Assembly: GCA_031421855.1 (NCBI GenBank)
Contig: JANOPN010000017.1
Coordinates: forward strand, 1 to 27,461
DNA from: JAAFHN01 sp031421855
Lineage (GTDB): Bacteria; Pseudomonadota; Gammaproteobacteria; Burkholderiales; Burkholderiaceae_C
Direction: 5' to 3'
DNA length: 27,461 nt
Numbering within the stretch: position 1 is the stretch's first letter; every line of letters starts with the position of its first letter. The notes under the pieces are model-generated. The model searched no databases, had not been told where the DNA came from, and saw only the letters and a program-made list of their open reading frames with translations. Shown here in pieces: positions 22,213 through 27,461 of this stretch. The position numbers and the translations under genes were made by a program.

Positions 22213-23400
22213 ATGCTCAAGCGACTTGCCCAGGACCGGTTAAGGCGATTGGCGTCGGGCTTCCCCGTCTTGGTTTTGACGGGGCCGCGTCAATCTGGCA
22301 AAACCAGCCTTGCACAGGCAACCTTCCCCGAATACGCCTATGTCTCTCTTGAAGACTTGGACGTGCGCGAGCGAGCTTTAGCTGACCCCCGCGGGTTCTT
22401 GGCGCAGCACAACCAAGGCGTGATCATCGACGAGGTGCAACGCGCACCGCAAGTTTTGTCGTACTTGCAAACCCAAGTAGACCGAGAGCGGCGCATGGGT
22501 AGGTACGTGCTCACTGGATCGGAGAATTTGCTACTGTCCGCACACGTGAGCCAGTCACTCGCCGGGCGGGCAGGCTACTTAGAACTGCTGCCGTTTGCGT
22601 ATTGCGAGATTGAGTCGATCATGCGCGATCGCGACTTGGCCCATGCGGTGGTGTGCGGCAGTTACCCGGCGCTTTTTGACCGCGCGGTTAGCCACACCGA
22701 TTGGCTGTCAAGCTACGTCAGCAGCTATGTCGAACGCGATGTGCGCCAACTCAGCCGCGTGGCTGACTTGCAGCAGTTTCAGCGGTTCATGAAGATGGCG
22801 GCGGCTCGCTGCGGTCAACTGCTCAATCTCAATGAGCTCGCCCACTCGTTGGGTATTGCTCAAACCACCGCCCGAGATTGGCTGAACGTACTGGAGGCAA
22901 GCTACATCACGTACCGGTTGCCGCCGCACTCGGCCAATTTCGGCAAGCGCATCGTCAAGACACCCAAGCTGTATTTTCACGACACAGGTTTGTGCTCGCA
23001 CTTGCTTGGCTTAAACGATCCAGCACAGTTTGCTACGCACCCGATGCGTGGTGCGCTGTTTGAAAACTACCTCATCAATGAATATGGCAAATACAGCCGC
23101 AATTTCGGTCGCAACGCACAATGTTTTTTTTGGCGTGACAGCCTAGGCTTGGAAGTCGATTTACTGGTGGAGCGCAACGGTGTCTTGTGGCCGATTGAAT
23201 TCAAATCTGGCGCTACTTTTCAATCTGAGTGGCTGCGCCCATTGCGCGCGTGGGAGGCATTGGTCGACTCGCGCGGCGATGCGAGCCAGAGAGGTCCCGC
23301 CATGCTGGTCAGCAGCGCGCCGGGCAGCTACTGGCGGGCCAATGACATGATCGCCAACTGGCGCGATGCTGTGGCGCAACTTGGACAGGATCACCCATGA
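22213..23400 (+). CDS. AAA ATPase with DUF4143 domain
   Basis: A 395-residue protein of the widespread AAA_14/DUF4143 family, whose cellular role is not established. The N-terminal ATPase has Walker A GPRQSGKTS (24-32), Walker B VIIDEVQ (70-76), LTGSENLL (100-107) and a likely Arg finger in LAGR (Arg120 region). A winged-helix-like segment follows near 195-235 (LNLNELAHSLGIAQTTARDWL), which could bind DNA. The DUF4143 part ends with GLEVDLLVERNG then PIEFKSG, resembling a PD-(D/E)xK nuclease core. Its stop overlaps the EamA start by four bases. It has its own promoter and operator-like palindrome. An eight-T run lies near 23124-23131 in the coding region. Confidence 0.9.
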   Translation: MLKRLAQDRLRRLASGFPVLVLTGPRQSGKTSLAQATFPEYAYVSLEDLDVRERALADPRGFLAQHNQGVIIDEVQRAPQVLSYLQTQVDRERRMGRYVLTGSENLLLSAHVSQSLAGRAGYLELLPFAYCEIESIMRDRDLAHAVVCGSYPALFDRAVSHTDWLSSYVSSYVERDVRQLSRVADLQQFQRFMKMAAARCGQLLNLNELAHSLGIAQTTARDWLNVLEASYITYRLPPHSANFGKRIVKTPKLYFHDTGLCSHLLGLNDPAQFATHPMRGALFENYLINEYGKYSRNFGRNAQCFFWRDSLGLEVDLLVERNGVLWPIEFKSGATFQSEWLRPLRAWEALVDSRGDASQRGPAMLVSSAPGSYWRANDMIANWRDAVAQLGQDHP

Positions 23401-24362
23401 ATAAAACCGCCTTCAGCTCGCGCGACCTCGCCATGGCAGGGATCGTGGTATTCATTTGGGGCATGAACTTTGTGGTGATGAAGTTTGGCCTGCGCGAGTT
23501 CACGCCGTTTCAATTGGCTGCGGCGCGATTTGCGCTGGCTGCGTTTCCGCTGATGCTGTTCGTCAAGCGCCCCGCCATCTCGCTCAAGTTGCTGCTGGTT
23601 TATGGTCTGCTTCAAGGCGTGGGCCAATTCGGATTCTTGTTCACAGCGCTCAAGGTTGGCATGACCGCATCTTTGGCGTCGGTGATCATGCAGACCCAAG
23701 TGTTCTTCACGGCAGTGATGGGCGTTTGGCTGTTGGGCGAAAAGATCTCGCCCACTCAGCGCCGGGGCATGGTGCTGGCTGCCATTGGCTTGAGTTGTTT
23801 TGCTATGCATTTAGTAGCAACAAACTCAATGAATACGGAGACCAACGGCCTAAATGACACAAAAATCACCGCTGCGGGCCTCGTTGCGGTCTCCAGCGTC
23901 ACTTTTGCGGGCTTGTTGCTCAACATCGGCGCAGCCGCGAGCTGGGCCGCAGCCAATGTCGCCGCTCGCAAGACGCAACAAAACCACCCCGATTTTGAAC
24001 CGTTGAGCTTTGTCGTTTGGACATCTGCCGTGCCGGTTTTGCCTTTGGCTTTGATGAGCGCGCTCACCGACTCACCAGCCAGCCACGCGAACTGGCTCAA
24101 TGCCACCTGGATGGGCTGGTCGGCTGTCGTCTATTTGGCCTTGTGCGCCACGGTATTCGCGTACGCGATGTGGACACAACTCATCAAGCGCCACGCCGCC
24201 AGCCGGGTGTCGCCTTTTGGCTTGGCCGTGCCGGTCGTGGGCTTGAGCGCAGGAACGCTGATTTTGGGCGAGCTGCTCAGCCCCTGGCAGTGGGCTGGCG
24301 TGGGCTTTGTCGTCTGTGCGCTCGCAGCCACGGTCTTGGGGCCGCGATGGACGAAGAGCTGA
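23397..24362 (+). CDS. EamA/DMT-family transporter (with in-frame repeat insertion)
   Basis: Inner-membrane drug/metabolite transporter with two EamA repeats and about ten transmembrane helices, 321 residues. It resembles E. coli EamA/YdeD-type exporters of small metabolites; the substrate cannot be told. Signatures are FIWGMNFVVMKFGLREF near the N-terminus and the second-repeat VPVVGLSAGTLILGELLSPWQW. The hydrophilic stretch at about 135-157 (ATNSMNTETNGLNDTKIT), between the two repeats, is encoded by a copy of the dispersed repeat read in the sense direction. The ATG overlaps the upstream ATPase stop as ATGA, so translation is coupled, although no functional link between the two families is known to me. 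Confidence 0.92.
   Translation: MNKTAFSSRDLAMAGIVVFIWGMNFVVMKFGLREFTPFQLAAARFALAAFPLMLFVKRPAISLKLLLVYGLLQGVGQFGFLFTALKVGMTASLASVIMQTQVFFTAVMGVWLLGEKISPTQRRGMVLAAIGLSCFAMHLVATNSMNTETNGLNDTKITAAGLVAVSSVTFAGLLLNIGAAASWAAANVAARKTQQNHPDFEPLSFVVWTSAVPVLPLALMSALTDSPASHANWLNATWMGWSAVVYLALCATVFAYAMWTQLIKRHAASRVSPFGLAVPVVGLSAGTLILGELLSPWQWAGVGFVVCALAATVLGPRWTKS
23801..23870 (+). repeat. Dispersed repeat copy B, inside the EamA transporter gene
   Basis: Contains TAGCAACAAACTCAATGAAT followed by ACGGAGACCAACGGCCTAAA, the best match to the family core. TTGCTA at its left edge and TAGCAA form an inverted repeat. It is read in frame, adding a loop of about 20 residues between the two EamA halves. Confidence 0.75.
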
Positions 24363-24375
24363 TTCACAAGCGCTG

Positions 24376-24399
24376 AGTTCGGTGCAGAGTTCGGCGCAG
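24376..24399. repeat. 12-bp imperfect tandem repeat between convergent genes
   Basis: AGTTCGGTGCAG (24376-24387) is followed at once by AGTTCGGCGCAG (24388-24399), one mismatch. It lies in the 41-base gap between the EamA stop and the DUF3455 stop. Probably a slippage product. Confidence 0.5.
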
Positions 24400-24403
24400 G
24401 GTG

Positions 24404-25009
24404 TCAGTTTGACCGGTAGAAGATGTAATCCGCTTGGTACTTGACGATTTGTTTGGCCCCAGCGTTCGCAATCCCGCAGGCAGACTTGGGTGCGACGCCG
24501 CCGACAGTTGCAACTCGTTGGATGTGGGTGACGCCGCGCATCGCGCCGGCTCCAACGGCTGGGTCCGCTTTGACAAGTTGCAGCGGGATGTTGCCCGGGC
24601 TTGACGGCGCGACGGCCAGCTGCACGCCGGTGAGCTTGGAGCCGTCTGCATGCTCCCACGTGGCCGGTGGCCCGAAATATTTACCGACAACTTTGCCACT
24701 TCTGTCAATCAGCTTGGCATCGGGGCCAGCAAAAACCCATGCAAACGCGCCGTTGAGTGCGCCCGCGCTGTCTTTTTGCGCATTGCATTGGTAGGTGATT
24801 TCGCCCACACCCACGGTCTCTAACCCCACACGGTGACCGCTGGGTACCTGCACAGCCGCAGGCAACGCAGCTTGCGAGTAAGTCGGCACCACGGGTGCAG
24901 CGGGGGTTGCACTTGGCGCGGGCACGCTCGCGCAGCCAAACAAGAGCGAGCCAGCGACGCAAGACGCGGCAATGGCAACGCTGCGGGGGGTGAAAATTGA
25001 AATGGACAT
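24404..25009 (-). CDS. DUF3455 lipoprotein
   Basis: A 201-residue predicted lipoprotein. The ATG at 25009 has an AGAGG ribosome binding site 5 bases upstream; a GTG two codons earlier overlaps that site and is less likely. The signal ends in LLFGC (Cys26), followed by a Pro/Ala-rich tether. The body has QVPSGHRVGLETVGVGEITYQC, EHADGSKLTGV and VTHIQRVATVGG, then SACG and YQADYIFYR at the C-terminus, the pattern of DUF3455. Two conserved Cys probably form a disulphide. Function unknown. It diverges from the BenE gene and converges with the EamA gene. Confidence 0.85.
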   Translation of the reverse strand: MSISIFTPRSVAIAASCVAGSLLFGCASVPAPSATPAAPVVPTYSQAALPAAVQVPSGHRVGLETVGVGEITYQCNAQKDSAGALNGAFAWVFAGPDAKLIDRSGKVVGKYFGPPATWEHADGSKLTGVQLAVAPSSPGNIPLQLVKADPAVGAGAMRGVTHIQRVATVGGVAPKSACGIANAGAKQIVKYQADYIFYRSN

Positions 25010-25104
25010 CAGCACCTCTAATGAATTGTTTGACCCGACATGAGCCTACACTTTTGCCCTACGCCCGGCAAGCTGTGCTGGATGCATCCCCCACAAGAAA
25101 TTTG

Positions 25105-26310
25105 ATGAATTACTTCAAAGACGTGAATTTGCCCGCTTTTTCGGCTGGGTTTGTCGCCGTATTGGTGGGCTTCACCAGTTCAGTGGCAATCGTGTTCCAA
25201 GCAGCCTTGTCGTTTGGAGCAAGCTCGGCGCAGGTCAGTTCGTGGATGTGGGCTTTGGGCTTGGGCATGGGTTTGTGCACGGTTGTGATGTCGCTGATTT
25301 TGCGCAAGCCCGTGATGGTCGCTTGGAGCACGCCCGGAGCGGCTGTTTTGGCCACGACCGCTGCGGCGGCGGCCGCCAGTGGCGCGCCCTACTCCATGGG
25401 CCACGCTGTCGGTGCATTCATGATCAGCGGCGCGCTGGTCGCTTTGTTTGGCGCGACCGGGTGGTTTGAGAAACTGATGGACCGCATCCCCATGGCGCTG
25501 GCTCAGGCTTTGCTCGCTGGCGTGCTGGCTAAGTTTGCACTCAACGGCTTCTTTGCCGCCGGGGCGGATACCGGCTTGGTGGTCACGATGTTGCTGGCCT
25601 ATTTGGTTGGCAAGCGATTTTGGGTGCGATACGCCGTGCCTGCAACCCTGGTCATCGCGGTGTTCTATGTTGCGGCAACACAAGGGTTCGATGTGGCCAA
25701 GGCTGGTTTTGGTGACATTTCTGGCTTCACGATCCCGGTTTGGGTGTCGCCGCAATTCAGCATGGCAGGGGTGGTGAGCTTGGCGTTGCCACTGTTCATC
25801 GTCACCATGGCTTCGCAAAATTTGCCAGGCGTGGCGGCCATTCGGGCGTCGGGATACGAGCTGCCGTTGTCAAAAATCATCACCACGACTGGCGTGGCAA
25901 CGGTGGTTCTGGCGCCGTTTGGTGGTTTTGCACTCAATCTCAGCGCCATCACTGCAGCCATGGTCATGAACCCCGAGGCGCACGAAGACCGCAACAAGCG
26001 CTACACCGCCGCCGTGAGCTGTGGGCTCATCTACATTGGCATTGGTCTATTCGGCGCCGCCGTGACAGGCGTGTTGCAGGCCTTTCCCAAGGCCCTCATC
26101 GCGGCAATCGCCGGCATGGCGTTGTTGGGAACCATTGGTAACGCCTTAGCGGCCGCGCTCAAAGAAGAGCCCACCCGCGAAGCCGCGCTGATCACCTTTT
26201 TGGTGACGTTGTCCGGCGTGGTGATTGCGGGCATTGGTTCCGCATTTTGGGCCGTTGTGGCGGGGTTAGTTGCGCTTTGGGTTTTGACTGCGCGCCATCA
26301 GCAAAAATAA
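25105..26310 (+). CDS. benE: BenE family transporter (benzoate/H+ symporter type)
   Basis: A 401-residue, about 12-helix membrane protein of the BenE family. Family segments are FSAGFVAVLVGFTSSVAIVF near the N-terminus, VMVAWSTPGAAVL, and the conserved MASQNLPGVAAIRASGYELP. The ATG at 25105 gives the usual N-terminus; the frame is open to 24997, but those residues overlap the divergent DUF3455 gene's start region. No benzoate catabolic genes are nearby, so the true substrate is uncertain and the symbol reflects family only. The roughly 95-base gap to DUF3455 must hold both promoters; none is convincing. Confidence 0.9.
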   Translation: MNYFKDVNLPAFSAGFVAVLVGFTSSVAIVFQAALSFGASSAQVSSWMWALGLGMGLCTVVMSLILRKPVMVAWSTPGAAVLATTAAAAAASGAPYSMGHAVGAFMISGALVALFGATGWFEKLMDRIPMALAQALLAGVLAKFALNGFFAAGADTGLVVTMLLAYLVGKRFWVRYAVPATLVIAVFYVAATQGFDVAKAGFGDISGFTIPVWVSPQFSMAGVVSLALPLFIVTMASQNLPGVAAIRASGYELPLSKIITTTGVATVVLAPFGGFALNLSAITAAMVMNPEAHEDRNKRYTAAVSCGLIYIGIGLFGAAVTGVLQAFPKALIAAIAGMALLGTIGNALAAALKEEPTREAALITFLVTLSGVVIAGIGSAFWAVVAGLVALWVLTARHQQK

Positions 26311-26355
26311 GAGCAGTTAAGTCAATGAATCCGGCGACCCATGGGCTAAAACACG
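26311..26355 (+). repeat. Dispersed repeat copy D, between convergent genes
   Basis: Fills the 46-base gap between the BenE stop and the sulfur-transporter stop. GTCAATGAATCCGGCGACCC then ATGGGCTAAAACAC matches copies A and B through the core, while the TAGCAACAAA part is degraded to GAGCAGTTAA. Confidence 0.65.
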
Positions 26356-26356
26356 G

Positions 26357-26830
26357 TTAATTTGGCGACTTGTCTAAAGCCAGGTACTTTTTGGCAACCC
26401 ACATGCCCGCCAACATCGCGGCACAGAAAAGTAAGGCATCGAGCCCTCCCACCAACAGACTAGCCAAGGCGGGGCCGGGGCAGTAACCCACCAAGCCCCA
26501 ACCCACGCCGAACATCACGCCGCCAATGATCAGTTTGGCATCAATGTCTTGGCGCGTGGGCAAATGAAACTCCTCGCCAAACCACGGCTTTGCATTCGTT
26601 GAGCGTCGTGTCACTGCAAACGCAATCAAGGTCACCATTAACGCGCCGCCCATCACCAAAGCCAATGACGGATCCCAAAATCCGGGCGCAGCTTGCCAAG
26701 ACACGCCGTTTTGCAGCCCCAACACATTGAGAAACCCAATGACTTTGGCGGGTTGGGTCATGCCCGACAACACCAAACCCAGCGCGAAGATCAAACCCGC
26801 CAACAAGGCGACTGTGTTTTTCTTGAACAT
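26357..26830 (-). CDS. YeeE/YedE-type half transporter, second subunit
   Basis: A 157-residue membrane protein of the Sulf_transp (YeeE/YedE) family, implicated in uptake of sulfur species such as thiosulfate. It has about four hydrophobic helices. LSGMTQPAKVIGFL (21-34) and the motif GWGLVGYCPGPAL with Cys117 are diagnostic of the C-terminal half of a full-length transporter. An AGG ribosome binding site precedes the ATG at 26830. It follows its partner gene by 14 bases on the same strand. Such split pairs often lie beside sulfur-responsive ArsR-type (BigR-like) regulators; none is visible before the window ends. Confidence 0.88.
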   Translation of the reverse strand: MFKKNTVALLAGLIFALGLVLSGMTQPAKVIGFLNVLGLQNGVSWQAAPGFWDPSLALVMGGALMVTLIAFAVTRRSTNAKPWFGEEFHLPTRQDIDAKLIIGGVMFGVGWGLVGYCPGPALASLLVGGLDALLFCAAMLAGMWVAKKYLALDKSPN

Positions 26831-26844
26831 GTTTGCCTCGACGT

Positions 26845-27285
26845 TCAAGCGCGCGCCGACAGCAACTGCACCACACTCACCGTGGCGACCCCTGCGCCCA
26901 TGAAGCTCAGCGTCGCCACCAATGAACGCATTGATCGCCGCCCCAACCCGCACACGCCATGCCCGCTGGTGCAGCCCGACCCCAAGACCGTGCCGACTCC
27001 CACCAGCAGCCCAGCCACGATCAAAACCGGCACAGGCCGCATGGCAGCCAATGGGGGTGCCAGCAGCGCAAACGCCAGCGCGCCGCCGCCAACCAGCCCG
27101 ATCAAAAACATCAAGCGCCAAGCGCTGTCGGTTGTGGGTTCTGATTCAGACGGCGCAATGGCTGCCGCCGCAATGCCGCTGATGCCCGCCACGCGCCCAA
27201 GCGAGGCCAACAAAAGCCACGAGGCCAAACCAATCAACACGCCGCCGCCCAAAGCTTGCAGCGCTGCCATCCAAGTTGCGTTCAT
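26845..27285 (-). CDS. YeeE/YedE-type half transporter, first subunit
   Basis: A 146-residue membrane protein, the N-terminal-half counterpart of the gene just downstream. It has four hydrophobic helices and the signature LGSGCTSGHGVCGLGRRS with Cys105 and Cys112; cysteines at this position relay the sulfur substrate in YeeE. The ATG at 27285 has an AAGGA ribosome binding site about 7 bases upstream. The two halves probably assemble into one pseudo-symmetric transporter. Upstream lies a perfect palindrome at 27313-27331 and a second inverted repeat at 27347-27360. Confidence 0.88.
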   Translation of the reverse strand: MNATWMAALQALGGGVLIGLASWLLLASLGRVAGISGIAAAAIAPSESEPTTDSAWRLMFLIGLVGGGALAFALLAPPLAAMRPVPVLIVAGLLVGVGTVLGSGCTSGHGVCGLGRRSMRSLVATLSFMGAGVATVSVVQLLSARA

Positions 27286-27312
27286 CGGTGATCCTTTGGG
27301 TTGAGCTTTTTT

Positions 27313-27331
27313 CTTGGGCGAGTCGCCCAAG
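27313..27331. promoter_or_regulatory. Perfect 9-bp inverted repeat upstream of the sulfur transporter pair
   Basis: CTTGGGCGA, one central base, TCGCCCAAG. Read in the direction of the transporter genes it is followed by an A-run, not a T-run, so it is not a terminator for them. It lies 28 bases before the ATG and could be an operator or a leader hairpin. Confidence 0.4.
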
Positions 27332-27346
27332 CAAGCGCGTAGGTTA

Positions 27347-27360
27347 CGTCAGGAATGACG
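27347..27360. promoter_or_regulatory. Short inverted repeat, candidate operator
   Basis: CGTCA, GGAA, TGACG: 5-bp arms with a 4-base centre, about 60 bases before the transporter ATG, where a promoter would be expected. Short enough to be chance. Confidence 0.25.
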
Positions 27361-27399
27361 CAAAACCGCCCCATCTGCGTTGCAGCGCTCAGCCTATCC

Positions 27400-27461
27400 A
27401 AATAAAATCATAGCAACAAACCCAATGAATCCGGAGACCAAGTGCCAAAAAGTCACCAAAT
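27400..27461 (+). repeat. Dispersed repeat copy A, at the window end
   Basis: ATAGCAACAAACCCAATGAA then TCCGGAGACCAAGTGCCAAA matches copy B closely, with the same downstream AAAAAGTCACC-like tail. The upstream CTAT (27394-27397) and ATAG (27410-27413) give the short inverted arms. No gene was identified in 27332-27461. Confidence 0.7.

Noticed and set aside
23124..23131. Eight-T run in the AAA ATPase gene as a phase-variable or frameshift site
   Set aside because: The frame is intact and matches the family on both sides; one short homopolymer is weak evidence for phase variation.
26831..27121. N-terminal extension of the second half transporter
   Set aside because: The open frame upstream of 26830 lies over the first half transporter in a different frame; the ATG at 26830 has a ribosome binding site and gives the family N-terminus.
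1..27461. tRNA, rRNA, CRISPR arrays or transposase genes
   Set aside because: I looked for them and saw no cloverleaf with CCA-type end, no regularly spaced repeats and no transposase or integrase reading frame.

Overview
The window looks like a chromosomal segment of a betaproteobacterium, most likely order Burkholderiales and Comamonadaceae-like. This is inferred from protein style, generally high GC with G/C-rich third positions, and neighbourhood; I could not run a database search. Most of it is a surface-polysaccharide (O-antigen type) locus, followed by uvrA and a run of ordinary accessory and transport genes.

Layout. At 1-107 (minus) is the start of an exported protein with a good promoter. 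From 4003 down to 397 (minus) runs rfbB-rfbD-rfbA-rfbC, the complete pathway from glucose-1-phosphate to dTDP-L-rhamnose. Divergent from it is galE (plus, TTG start with a strong ribosome binding site), then an Old Yellow Enzyme-type reductase. From 6439 to 17675 (plus) is the assembly and export block: two GT2 glycosyltransferases, the ABC exporter Wzm/Wzt, a TylF-type methyltransferase, a 1917-residue multidomain protein and a small lipoprotein. A minus-strand glycosyltransferase closes the locus. Then follow uvrA, an AAA/DUF4143 ATPase translationally coupled to an EamA transporter, a DUF3455 lipoprotein, a BenE transporter and two half-size YeeE/YedE sulfur transporters.

How the genes work together. 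The rfb genes supply dTDP-rhamnose and GalE supplies UDP-galactose. The glycosyltransferases build the chain on the cytoplasmic face and Wzm/Wzt exports it. Wzt carries a C-terminal extension of the type that binds the glycan terminus in ABC-dependent O-antigen systems. The giant protein joins an N-terminal methyltransferase, a beta-rich module, about 365 residues of nearly proline-free coiled coil, an RgpF-like region, a WbsX (GH99-like) domain and a C-terminal GT2 domain. This suggests a chain terminator, a length ruler and a polymerase in one polypeptide, which is the most interesting hypothesis here. No priming transferase or polysaccharide kinase is seen.

The second main observation is a dispersed repeat of about 60 bp, present in five good copies and one partial copy. 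Two copies are inserted in frame inside rfbD and the EamA gene. GC content is uneven: stretches of wzm and the middle of the giant gene fall to about 25-30% GC against 65-73% in sampled stretches nearby, suggesting mosaic acquisition.
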